Positions 1 to 9,111 of a stretch of 64,000 nt of DNA are shown piece by piece. The notes beneath the pieces are model-generated. The model was not told the origin of the DNA. It worked only from the letters and a program-made list of their open reading frames with translations, and searched no databases. Position 1 is the first letter of the stretch, and each line of letters begins with the position of its first letter. Position numbers and translations under genes: made by a program. This DNA comes from an uncultured Muribaculaceae bacterium (GTDB taxonomy: Bacteria > Bacteroidota > Bacteroidia > Bacteroidales > Muribaculaceae): NCBI GenBank assembly GCA_947381945.1, contig CANCXM010000009.1, positions 1 through 64,000 on the forward strand, read 5' to 3'.

Positions 1-32
1 GGACGCGCTGTAGCGCGTATGCCGGATGAAAT
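1..32 (+). repeat. REP repeat, left-edge copy
   Basis: This is a copy of the window's main REP element, cut by the window edge so that the leading GTAG is missing. The core ACGCGCTGTAGCGCGT is an imperfect palindrome, followed by ATGCCGGATGAAAT. Other copies start at 641, 722, 12310, 12537, 16746, 16907, 26072 and 26277. With the copy at 641 it brackets the transposase gene at 70-585. Confidence 0.85.
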
Positions 33-69
33 ACAAAATGTCCGGAATCATTAATAGCTTATCACACAT

Positions 70-585
70 TCACTCGTGGTCGGACGATTCATTAAAACAA
101 TCGTTCGACCACGTTTTTACATTATTATCAATGTAGTCTGCAATTCGGTATTCTTCCTCCTGTCCTCGTATTATGTGGTCGTGAAATCTTGACTGCCATC
201 TGAAAGGAAGATTACTGTCATTGGCAAATTTTGTTGTGGCTCTTTTCAGTGCTCCAATGTAGCGTGAAAGCATTGGAAGACGTTTCAAGCTTATATCTTT
301 GTGCATTCTGTCCGAGCAATCGCCTACCGGTGAATTAATCCCGACAATGGCATGGAAATGATTCGGCATTACAATGTAATGTGGAATTGATACTTGTGGA
401 TGATGGTGGTGTGGATGGTTCAATTCCGTGTCTAAAAATTCCCCGATTTTAGACAGATACATTCTATTATTGTAGATGCGGCCAAAGAAATGAATTTTGT
501 TCCAAGTGCATACAGTGATGAAGTATAGACCTTCGTTATACTCATACCAAAATGCGCGTGGTGATTTTCGGTACTGATAAGGCAT
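70..585 (-). CDS. REP-associated tyrosine transposase (RAYT), Y1/HUH family
   Basis: The 171-aa protein is a single-domain HUH endonuclease of the IS200/RAYT type, which nicks and rejoins single-stranded DNA at hairpin ends. The HUH motif is visible as MPNHFHAI (H76 and H78). The late HDHIIR segment is followed by Y146 in EEEYRIADYI, the expected place for the nucleophilic tyrosine. Length is normal for the family. No second transposon gene is present, and REP copies flank the gene at 1-32 and 641-752, the usual RAYT arrangement. By family knowledge RAYTs are domesticated enzymes that spread REPs in trans. Whether this one acts on these repeats is inferred from proximity. A short His run (HPHHHHP, about residues 58-63) is unusual. 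Confidence 0.85.
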   Translation of the reverse strand: MPYQYRKSPRAFWYEYNEGLYFITVCTWNKIHFFGRIYNNRMYLSKIGEFLDTELNHPHHHHPQVSIPHYIVMPNHFHAIVGINSPVGDCSDRMHKDISLKRLPMLSRYIGALKRATTKFANDSNLPFRWQSRFHDHIIRGQEEEYRIADYIDNNVKTWSNDCFNESSDHE

Positions 586-640
586 GAGGATAGTATCTAT
601 TATGTTGGTTTGGAATATATTAACGATTAAATTTGTGATT

Positions 641-752
641 GTAGGGACGCGCTGTAGCGCGTATGCCCGATGAATTTGGAAATTTCAGAATTCAATTATT
701 CTGTAGATGCTGATGTATTTCATCCGGCATACGCGCTACAGCGCGTCCCTAC
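641..752. repeat. REP inverted doublet (BIME-like)
   Basis: A forward copy (641-671, GTAGGGACGCGCTGTAGCGC then GTATGCCCGAT) faces an inverted copy (722-752) across about 50 bp of AT-rich DNA, so both GTAGGG ends point outward. The inverted copy ends two bases from the stop codon of the lipoprotein gene at 755-1354, so it would form the 3' end of that transcript. The transcript could fold into two small hairpins or one long stem. Confidence 0.85.
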
Positions 753-754
753 AA

Positions 755-1354
755 TCACATTTTCATGCGGAGTATCAGTGACTTGCAGCCAGGGAGGCCG
801 GTGGTGATGAGGGCGTTGCAGCGGCTGACTGCGTCGGGGGTTCCGATTGGAAAGGGCATTTCGTAAAGTTCAGTCACGCGGGCTTCCGGGATTATGTTGG
901 CTATGATTTCCTCCGGTGAGGGTGGGGTGGTCATCTCTGAATATTCCTTGTAGGTCCAGCGGGTGAAAGCCGTATTGACCCCAACACCCCGGCGGTCGAG
1001 AAGAAAACCGTCGTCGAGCTTCACCGGTTCGCTGTCGTATAGGTCAGATGGTGCGGGATAGGATACGAGTGATGTCCGCGAGGCGTTGAGCATCACCGGG
1101 ACGCGGTCGGCGTAGTCGCCGTTGGTCTTATAGATTTTAGTCATGGCTACTACTGCCGACGGACGGGTGTCGCGCACGCCACGGTTGCCGGTTTCGGGCA
1201 GCACGACAACCGACGTGCTGTCGGTCTGTTCGGTTTCAAGGCTTTTGTTCCACCCGACGGCTCCTGAATGACCGTCGGAAACCTCTTTATGAGTGGAACA
1301 ACCGGCCATAACCGCACTCGCGGTTATGGCCGGAAGAATAAGATGTCTTACCAT
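755..1354 (-). CDS. Conserved bacteroidete lipoprotein of unknown function
   Basis: The 199-aa protein has a lipoprotein signal peptide with the lipobox VMAGC (C19), so it is probably anchored in a membrane facing the periplasm or surface. The mature part has a core beginning TKIYKTNGDY and containing SYPAPSDL, LLDRRGVG and TRWTYKEYSE. I associate this pattern with uncharacterised Bacteroidetes proteins but not with a function. The gene starts 22 nt after the C10 peptidase stop on the same strand, so the two are probably co-transcribed. In Bacteroides fragilis C10 peptidases are encoded beside lipoprotein-like inhibitors, so an inhibitor or partner role is a context-based guess only. Confidence 0.75.
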   Translation of the reverse strand: MVRHLILPAITASAVMAGCSTHKEVSDGHSGAVGWNKSLETEQTDSTSVVVLPETGNRGVRDTRPSAVVAMTKIYKTNGDYADRVPVMLNASRTSLVSYPAPSDLYDSEPVKLDDGFLLDRRGVGVNTAFTRWTYKEYSEMTTPPSPEEIIANIIPEARVTELYEMPFPIGTPDAVSRCNALITTGLPGCKSLILRMKM

Positions 1355-1376
1355 ATAGAAATAAGGTAGGAGATGG

Positions 1377-3815
1377 TTACTTCTTGATAATCTTGACGGT
1401 CTCCATGCCGTTGGCGGTCACGACGCGGGCAATGTAGAGGCCGGGAGCGAGACTGCTGACATCCACACGGGCGTTTGCTCCGTCGATTTCAACCGGAACG
1501 GAAATCATCGAGCCGGAGAGCGACACGAAGTCCACGCTGCTGATTTCCGACGATGCGGTGATGACGGTGTGGTCGACAGCCGGGTTGGGCGAGGCTGTGA
1601 TTTCCTTGCCTCCGTCGGCAACAATGTCGTTGATGCCGCTTCGGTCACCGATGGTGATGCGGATTCCCATGCTCATCTGCTTTCCTTGTGAGTTGAAGAG
1701 CGCGACATTGTATGTCTCACCTGCTTTGGCGTTGGGTAGCTGACCATTGATTGTGATGGTCTTGGTTTCTCCGGGAGTGATTGAAGTCACCTTGGAGTTG
1801 AACTGTCCTACATTCATTCCGTTACCATCGAACACAGCGGCGATGATGTAGTCGAAGAAATAGCCGGAATTGCACTTGATGTCAGCGTTTATGATGAGGT
1901 TGTCGGGATTGACGTTTGTGCGGTCAACCACATTCCAGTTCACAAGGGTGGTGTTCGGAGCACCGGGATTGGCCATATAGCTGACGGGGACGGGTGAGGT
2001 GAGCAGTGTCACTCCAATCGGTGCGCCCGGATCGTCAATTGCCATTGAGAAATAGTAATTGCCTGCCGGTATATTTGCCACAAGTTTTTTTACCCATTTG
2101 GATTGATATGTAAATTCAACCGGTTCGCTTTCGGCCGGGAATTCAAGCTGCATGGGGGCACCTATGGCAATGATTGAGTCGGCTACGGTACCGTTCATGA
2201 GAACACCGTAGACGGCATTGGTTACGCTGAACTCTCCGGTCCAGAGAGCAGAACCGCTGGCGATGAAGGGAACACCGTCATACATCGGTGTGTCAAGTGT
2301 CAGGTCGCGGACGCTGAACCGGCCCATTTCAGGCGAAGTGGCTTTAAGTGTGCCGTTGTAGTACTTGACAATCACATAGCCCGGTTCGGTGGCCGGTGAT
2401 GGAATGATGAATGCCTCCTCGCCAACGGGCTTGAAGATGGGATACATGCGGTAGGTTCCGTCATCAAGACCGCTGAATCTCATACCGCCGGTGCCATAGA
2501 ACATTTGGTAAGTGGCATCATTTCCGGTGACATCGTCAATTTCACCGGTCGCATCGTTGATTATGCGTATGCCGAATGAACCTGTGACATCATTTGACGA
2601 GTAGTTGTAGAATCCGCCGTCAATGGCCCTGAAAGTAATTATGCCATTCTCAGCCTCAGCCCATACTTTACCCTCGCAGAGGATGTTGATTTTCAGTTTT
2701 GAGCCTTCGACAGGTCTGCGCATTCCGAGGATGACGAGCTGACCGACATTGTAGCCTGCGGTGCTGCCCCCGATGCCCTGTGAGTCGGGGTCAAGGGCAG
2801 AGAGGCGGAAGTAACCGTCGCTCATGCCGCTCCAGCCCCAGTTGAAATGGAAATAGCCGTCCTTACTGTAGCCGTCGCAGACGAAGCAGTGGCCCACTTC
2901 AACATTTGAGCCTGAATAGATGATGGGACCGCAGTTGGTGAGGTTGTCATAGATGGTATTTTCCCAATCGGCGAGCGAGTAGTATTCACGCATGGCAACG
3001 TATGCACCCTTATCGTAGCCGAAGTCGTTGACGAGCGCCGGGAGGGTGTAGATGGTAGCTGCGCCGGAGGCTCCGACTCCATAGTCCATCATGACGGAAT
3101 ATCCGCAGGCGCGCATGAGCATGGCCACGGCATTTCCCTGACCTGTCGAATAGCTGCCACGGTAGGAGTCGAGCATATTGGCCCAGTCAAGTTTCACACC
3201 GGTTTGTTTCCAGGAAAGTATGGAGTTGCCATTGTTTTCCCATTGATACGAGAAATCAGCATCGAAGGTCTCGGGCCATTTGTAGTAGCTCATGGCCTGA
3301 GCCATCGCAGTGGCCACGCAGCCTGTGACGGTGGGCTGTCCGTTCAGTTTGGGGCAGTAGGTGTTGTAGGGTGTACTTTGGTCCCATGTCGCTTTTACCA
3401 AAGGTGCGATGGGGGCGCGTTCCGCGCGGCTTGAGGCGGCATACTGTCCGTTGCCGTCATTTGCAGCGGCCTCGATTTCAGCCTTATATTGGCTGAGCCA
3501 CCAGCGCATGTTGTCGGGAATGTTTTCAGGGTCAAAGGTTCCGGTGGTGCTGTAGCCGAGGATGGGAGCGGCCACATCGTCGGCAGAGACAACGAGATAG
3601 CCCTTTTCTCCTTGGTCAAACACATAGATGGCAGGGGAGTCCTGCGCGCCAACTGTCATCAACGGTGTTTTATGGACTGGTGCGCGGTGCGCTCCGGCAG
3701 CTGCGCCTGTGTTGTTCAAAGCTCTTGCAAGAGCTTCGGACGGCGAGAGAGTCCTCGCCGCAACCGGCCCTGCCATCAAGCCAACTAATGAAAGTAAGAG
3801 TAAAGATTTTCGCAT
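1377..3815 (-). CDS. C10 family (streptopain-like) cysteine peptidase with C-terminal sorting-like domain
   Basis: I use the ATG at 3815 (MRKSLLLLSL, 812 aa), because the open frame upstream is only a translation of intergenic repeats. Visible parts are a signal peptide (about 1-20), a Spi/propeptide-like region (about 22-130), and the C10 catalytic domain with C166 in TGCVATAMAQ and H309 in VGHCFVCDGY, followed by FHFNWGWSG. A beta-rich central region follows. The last 80 residues or so (ASPNPAVDHTVI ... LAPGLYIARV ... KIIKK) look like a type IX secretion type A sorting domain. The protein should be a secreted, self-processing cysteine protease. The family includes SpeB, PrtT/periodontain and the B. 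fragilis Bfp proteases. It is upstream of the small lipoprotein gene in a probable operon. Confidence 0.9.
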   Translation of the reverse strand: MRKSLLLLSLVGLMAGPVAARTLSPSEALARALNNTGAAAGAHRAPVHKTPLMTVGAQDSPAIYVFDQGEKGYLVVSADDVAAPILGYSTTGTFDPENIPDNMRWWLSQYKAEIEAAANDGNGQYAASSRAERAPIAPLVKATWDQSTPYNTYCPKLNGQPTVTGCVATAMAQAMSYYKWPETFDADFSYQWENNGNSILSWKQTGVKLDWANMLDSYRGSYSTGQGNAVAMLMRACGYSVMMDYGVGASGAATIYTLPALVNDFGYDKGAYVAMREYYSLADWENTIYDNLTNCGPIIYSGSNVEVGHCFVCDGYSKDGYFHFNWGWSGMSDGYFRLSALDPDSQGIGGSTAGYNVGQLVILGMRRPVEGSKLKINILCEGKVWAEAENGIITFRAIDGGFYNYSSNDVTGSFGIRIINDATGEIDDVTGNDATYQMFYGTGGMRFSGLDDGTYRMYPIFKPVGEEAFIIPSPATEPGYVIVKYYNGTLKATSPEMGRFSVRDLTLDTPMYDGVPFIASGSALWTGEFSVTNAVYGVLMNGTVADSIIAIGAPMQLEFPAESEPVEFTYQSKWVKKLVANIPAGNYYFSMAIDDPGAPIGVTLLTSPVPVSYMANPGAPNTTLVNWNVVDRTNVNPDNLIINADIKCNSGYFFDYIIAAVFDGNGMNVGQFNSKVTSITPGETKTITINGQLPNAKAGETYNVALFNSQGKQMSMGIRITIGDRSGINDIVADGGKEITASPNPAVDHTVITASSEISSVDFVSLSGSMISVPVEIDGANARVDVSSLAPGLYIARVVTANGMETVKIIKK

Positions 3816-3818
3816 ATT

Positions 3819-3960
3819 GTGATTGGAGTTTTGAGTTGTGAGTTTTGAGTTTTCAGCCTTCAGCCTATTAGGCTTATTAGCCCTATTTGGCTTATTAGAC
3901 TTATTGATTCTGCTAAGCCCAATAGGCCCAATAAGCCAAATAAGTCCAATAGGACAAATA
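3819..3960 (-). repeat. Repetitive leader of the C10 gene: AACTC-type words plus 10-bp phased inverted repeats
   Basis: In the sense of the C10 gene, the 45 bases before the start are built from AACTCAAAACTCACAACT-type words, poor in G. Further upstream (about 3866-3952) degenerate words of about 10 bp (CTTATTAGGC, CTATTTGGCT) run one way and then in inverted orientation (GCCCAATAGG, GCCAAATAAG), so the leader could fold into a long imperfect hairpin. Similar AACTC-type tracts precede the genes starting at 21531 (minus) and 54440 (plus). Confidence 0.65.
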
Positions 3961-3998
3961 TACGAAAAAGTTCTAAAATATGCAGTAATATCTAAAAA

Positions 3999-4030
3999 AA
4001 TGACAGCCAAATCGGCGTTTGGCTGTCATT
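3999..4030 (-). terminator. Intrinsic terminator of the GH97 gene
   Basis: A perfect 13-bp stem (AATGACAGCCAAA / TTTGGCTGTCATT) with a 6-nt loop. Read on the minus strand, its last stem bases run into a T tract complementary to the A-run at 3994-4000. It lies about 60 bp past the stop of the gene at 4091-6256. Confidence 0.8.
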
Positions 4031-4090
4031 TCTATAGTTAAAATCACTCCGGCTTGCAGTTGAGATTGCTCCGGAGACGGCTTTTTTATC

Positions 4091-6298
<2,208 letters not shown>

Positions 6299-6331
6299 CT
6301 AAGTAAGTATGATTCATGTAATCTTCTCCTG

Positions 6332-6362
6332 CAAATTTACGAAAAATCCGCATAAAAATCAA
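6332..6362 (-). promoter_or_regulatory. Bacteroidetes-type promoter for the GH97 gene
   Basis: On the minus strand the -7 box TAAATTTG (6332-6339) is preceded by TTG (6360-6362) with a 20-nt spacer, matching the TTTG-N19-21-TAnnTTTG consensus. Transcription would start near 6325, giving a leader of about 70 nt. Confidence 0.7.
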
Positions 6363-6524
6363 GGGATTAATCTTATTTATTAAAATACTTCTTCCCCAGC
6401 TATTCCGACGCGTAATTCCAATCATTGAAGCAAGAGAGGGAAAGAACACAAGCTGCGAAATCCTTTAGGTTAGTTTTACATGTTAAAAATGTTAATTTAT
6501 ACGGATAAATTGACGGATATTTAA

Positions 6525-6532
6525 TATATTTG
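6525..6532 (+). promoter_or_regulatory. -7 box TATATTTG for the small-ORF/GNAT pair
   Basis: TATATTTG fits TAnnTTTG and lies 18 nt before the ATG at 6551, so the leader would be only about 12 nt. A convincing -33 TTTG is not visible at the right distance. Confidence 0.5.
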
Positions 6533-6550
6533 TAATCAAACAGTTTGATT

Positions 6551-6748
6551 ATGATACCTTCAGTCCCCAATCCTCCCATGACTAAAGACGAGATTCTCCA
6601 CTTCCGTAATGAATTGGAACGTCGCGTCCGCGGAGAGTTCACGCAGAGTGAAATTAATGACATACGTCATGAAAATGAGATGAGAGAGCGGATTTATAAT
6701 CAGATAACGGCAAATTGTGGAGGAAAAAATCCAATATTCGGGTCGTGA
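6551..6748 (+). CDS. Small acidic/basic protein, possible antitoxin
   Basis: A 65-aa protein (ATG at 6551) that I do not recognise. It is predicted mostly helical, with a charged central stretch (TKDEILHFRNELERRV) and a second charged helix (QSEINDIRHENEMRERIY). It overlaps the next gene, a GNAT acetyltransferase, by 32 nt. A short charged ORF tightly overlapping a GNAT protein is the layout of GNAT toxin-antitoxin modules such as TacAT/AtaRT, although no ribbon-helix-helix antitoxin motif is obvious. It could equally be an unrelated small protein coupled to the acetyltransferase. Confidence 0.6.
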   Translation: MIPSVPNPPMTKDEILHFRNELERRVRGEFTQSEINDIRHENEMRERIYNQITANCGGKNPIFGS

Positions 6749-7292
6749 TTTGATATTTTCGCGGGTAAATGACAGTGAATACACTTCATTGTCAGAGTTT
6801 TCGTGTGGGGTAAGAGAGATTGATGACTTTATTCATAATGAGATGCGTCTGTGTGCAAAATATCGTTACATAACGCCTTATTGCGTGAAGCATCATGTCT
6901 CTGGCGAAATATTGGGGGTGTTCACTCTCTCCAATGATTCAATAATGCTTGAAGAGGATGATGCCGAGGATTTTCCAAATCTTTCAACCGAATACCGCTC
7001 CATCTTTCCATTACAGTCTTCTTTTCCGGCAGTAAATATAGGGCATTTGGGCGTAAGAAGCGATTTGCAGTCAGCGGGTATAGGTTCAATAATTATCCGT
7101 TATGTCGCCCATACGTTTACAAAATTTAATGTCGCGGGATGTCAGTTTATTACTGTCGACTCGTTGAATAATCCACGGACCAATGGATTCTATTCCCGCT
7201 TGGGATTTGAGTATCAATCCCTGCATGACCAATATCATTCCACCCGACGAATGTATCTTGACATCTTTACAATAAGAAATGTCATTGCTTGA
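6717..7292 (+). CDS. GNAT-family N-acetyltransferase, possible toxin
   Basis: The 191-aa protein has a GNAT fold: a core strand NIGHLGVRSDLQSAGIGSII carrying the acetyl-CoA pyrophosphate loop (QSAGIG), and a late FYSRLGFEYQ segment typical of strands 6-7. The start appears to be GTG at 6717; the next ATG is at 6842 and would remove the N-terminus. The N-terminal pattern (SEFSCGVREIDDFIHNE) resembles the FxCG.x.LD.fl segment of TacT/AtaT-like toxins that acetylate aminoacyl-tRNA. Together with the overlapping upstream small ORF this suggests a toxin, but an ordinary acetyltransferase is also possible. Confidence 0.8.
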   Translation: MEEKIQYSGRDLIFSRVNDSEYTSLSEFSCGVREIDDFIHNEMRLCAKYRYITPYCVKHHVSGEILGVFTLSNDSIMLEEDDAEDFPNLSTEYRSIFPLQSSFPAVNIGHLGVRSDLQSAGIGSIIIRYVAHTFTKFNVAGCQFITVDSLNNPRTNGFYSRLGFEYQSLHDQYHSTRRMYLDIFTIRNVIA

Positions 7293-7304
7293 CAATTGTG
7301 GTGC

Positions 7305-7550
7305 TCAGAATCGTATATTCAGGCCGATGGCGGGGTGGGTGGTCTGACTGCCTGAGAGGGAGGTGTTGACGGTGGTCATGCCGAGGGCGAAACTGACCGG
7401 AGTTGACATTTTTGCCCTGCGGGCATATTTGGCCGAGAGGATGAGCTGTGGGACGGATGCGGCCACGAATGCCAGTCCGCCGATTGCGAGAGCGTTGATG
7501 CCGATGCGGTCATTGTCGCCGTGTGTATCTTTTTCATGGATTTGCGATTT
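7305..7550 (-). pseudogene. 3' remnant of a small bacteroidete membrane-protein gene
   Basis: An 81-codon open stretch without a usable start reads GDNDRIGINALAIGGLAFVA, then a short hydrophobic segment, a basic SAKYARRAK segment, and an end at HPAIGLNIRF. This layout matches the C-terminal third of small signal-peptide-bearing Bacteroidetes membrane proteins, in which a hydrophobic helix precedes a lysine/arginine-rich segment and a terminal aromatic strand. The frame is closed upstream by TGA at 7551-7553 and no 5' part is seen, so I interpret it as a truncated gene. The opposite strand shows nothing coding. Confidence 0.5.
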
Positions 7551-7587
7551 TCATGCAACGTAATTACGCCCTGAGCCGAAAAATGCG

Positions 7588-7595
7588 TAACTTTG
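7588..7595 (+). promoter_or_regulatory. -7 box TAACTTTG of ruvX, implying a near-leaderless mRNA
   Basis: TAACTTTG matches TAnnTTTG exactly and ends 9 nt before the ATG at 7605. Bacteroidetes transcription begins roughly 7 nt after the centre of this box, leaving a leader of only a few nucleotides. Confidence 0.6.
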
Positions 7596-7604
7596 CGGTT
7601 GCAA

Positions 7605-8033
7605 ATGGGACGATTACTCGCTATAGATTACGGACGTAAGCGCTGCGGGCTGGCTGTGACGGATGTGTTGCAGATTGTGGCCACCGCGCTCGACACTGTG
7701 CCGTCGGCACAGTTGATTCAATACGTCAAGACATACGTCGGCCGTGAACCGGTCGACGAGATTATTGTCGGACTGCCTAAGACGCTCGACGGCAACCCGT
7801 CGGAGTCGATGCGCTACATCACTCCGGCCATCAACCGGTTGCGCAAGGAGCTGCCGGGGATGGAGATAAAGTTTTTCGACGAGCGCTTCACCTCGACTCT
7901 CGCCCACCGGGCCATGCTTGACTCGGGTGTGAAGAAGAGCGACCGTCGCGACAAGGGTGCGATCGACCGCATGGCTGCTGTCATCATCCTCAACGGTTAT
8001 CTCGAGAGCAGACAGTTCTTGAATAATTCATAA
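7605..8033 (+). CDS. ruvX: Putative pre-16S rRNA nuclease / Holliday junction resolvase-like (YqgF family)
   Basis: I start at the ATG at 7605 (MGRLLAIDYG, 142 aa), because the upstream in-frame TTG codons overlap the promoter. The RNase H-like fold is marked by AIDYGRKRCGLAVTD at the N-terminus (first catalytic Asp), a central PKTLDGNPSE loop, KFFDERFTS, and a C-terminal Asp in DKGAIDRMAAV. The family processes the 5' end of 16S rRNA and is annotated as a putative Holliday junction resolvase. def follows about 300 bp downstream on the same strand, with a repeat-rich spacer between. Confidence 0.93.
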   Translation: MGRLLAIDYGRKRCGLAVTDVLQIVATALDTVPSAQLIQYVKTYVGREPVDEIIVGLPKTLDGNPSESMRYITPAINRLRKELPGMEIKFFDERFTSTLAHRAMLDSGVKKSDRRDKGAIDRMAAVIILNGYLESRQFLNNS

Positions 8034-8048
8034 TGCATGATTGGCCGT

Positions 8049-8292
8049 TAGATACAGAAGAACATAAGGGGTCATAAGCGACAAAAGTCTTTAGACGAGG
8101 ATGAAACCGGAGACCACTTTTTCAATATGGCCGATGAGTTTCCTCACTGTCGATAGATGTCCATGATGACCGATGGTTTTCCTCTCCGCCGCCGGATTCC
8201 CGGATGGCCGATGGCCTTTTTGAGGACTGATGGATTCTGATATGAATTATTATCCTTATGTCACTTTTGGGACTTATGTCCTTTTGTATCCC
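8049..8292. repeat. Degenerate long-stem inverted repeat, ruvX-def spacer
   Basis: The left part (8049-8089) has the words GATACAGAAG, ACATAAG, GTCATAAG and GACAAAAG. The right part (8253-8292) carries the reverse words CTTATGTC, CTTTTGG, CTTATGTCC and TTTTGTATC. They would pair imperfectly around a middle built from GGCCGATGG-type words. The same words form the stems at 8946-9070 and 26151-26255, so this looks like a decayed member of that repeat family. The 308-bp spacer holds no gene. Confidence 0.55.
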
Positions 8293-8341
8293 CTCCCAAC
8301 TTTGCAATAATTGAAAATCAATAAAAAAACTTCTTAATAAG

Positions 8342-8908
8342 ATGCGTTTACCAGTATATTTGTACGGACATCCCGTGCTCCGCAAGATTGCCACTCCCAT
8401 CACCAAGGACTACGAGGGCCTCAAGGAGCTTGTCGAGAATATGTATTCAACCATGTATGACAGCGAAGGTGTCGGGCTTGCCGCGCCGCAGATTGGCCGC
8501 TCGGAGCGGATTGTTGTCATTGATGCCGACCCTGTCAAGGACAGTTTCCCCGAATGTGCGGGCCGCAAGCTCACACTCATCAATCCCGAAATCGAGATTC
8601 TCGACGGTGATACCGTGGGTCGCGACGAGGGCTGTCTGAGCCTTCCCGGCCTTTCAGAGAAGGTTGGCCGCGTGGAGCATATCCGCCTCCGCTGGGTCGA
8701 CGAGAATTTCGAGCCTCACGAAGAGGAGATTTCCGGTTTCCTCGCCCGCATCGTGCAGCATGAGTGTGACCACCTCGAAGGGAAGCTCTACATCGACCAT
8801 ATCTCGATGATACGCAAGCAGCTCATCAAGGGCAAGCTCAACAATATCATCGCCGGTAAGACCCGCTGCGACTATCCCGTCAAATACGCCCCCAAAGCAA
8901 GGAAATAA
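8342..8908 (+). CDS. def: Peptide deformylase
   Basis: The 188-aa metalloenzyme removes the N-formyl group from new proteins. All three deformylase motifs are intact: [10 protein letters not shown] (motif 1), EGCLSLPG (motif 2, metal-ligand Cys), and QHECDHLEG (motif 3, two metal-ligand His and the catalytic Glu). The gene starts at the first ATG. It follows ruvX on the same strand, a pairing common in Bacteroidetes. A weak -7-like CAACTTTG lies at 8298-8305, so def may have its own promoter. It converges with the MFS gene across a strong inverted repeat. Confidence 0.97.
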   Translation: MRLPVYLYGHPVLRKIATPITKDYEGLKELVENMYSTMYDSEGVGLAAPQIGRSERIVVIDADPVKDSFPECAGRKLTLINPEIEILDGDTVGRDEGCLSLPGLSEKVGRVEHIRLRWVDENFEPHEEEISGFLARIVQHECDHLEGKLYIDHISMIRKQLIKGKLNNIIAGKTRCDYPVKYAPKARK

Positions 8909-8945
8909 CTATTCGGGGATAGGTCAGTGGCAAATCGTCCCGAAT

Positions 8946-9070
8946 GATACAAAAGTACAGAAGCGCATAAGAGACAAAAGTTTAAGTAAAGATAAAGCAC
9001 AATTCGGCAACATCTTCGACATACTTCTATATTCTCTTTTGTCTCTTATGCACTTCTGTGCTTTTGTATC
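8946..9070. repeat. 35-bp near-perfect inverted repeat between convergent genes
   Basis: Arms 8946-8980 and 9036-9070 match at 33 of 35 positions (GATACAAAAG ... AGAGACAAAAG). They enclose a 55-bp AT-rich loop. The position between the convergent def and MFS genes suits a bidirectional terminator, but the stem is far longer than an intrinsic terminator. The same words recur in other intergenic repeats in this window. Confidence 0.85.
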
Positions 9071-9111
9071 AGAAAAAACGATTTGCGCCGGAATGGGCAA
9101 GTGTTTTCCGG

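Noticed and set aside
1377..4010. 877-aa version of the C10 peptidase with an N-terminal extension
   Set aside because: The extra 65 residues translate intergenic repeats and precede a proper signal peptide at MRKSLLLL.
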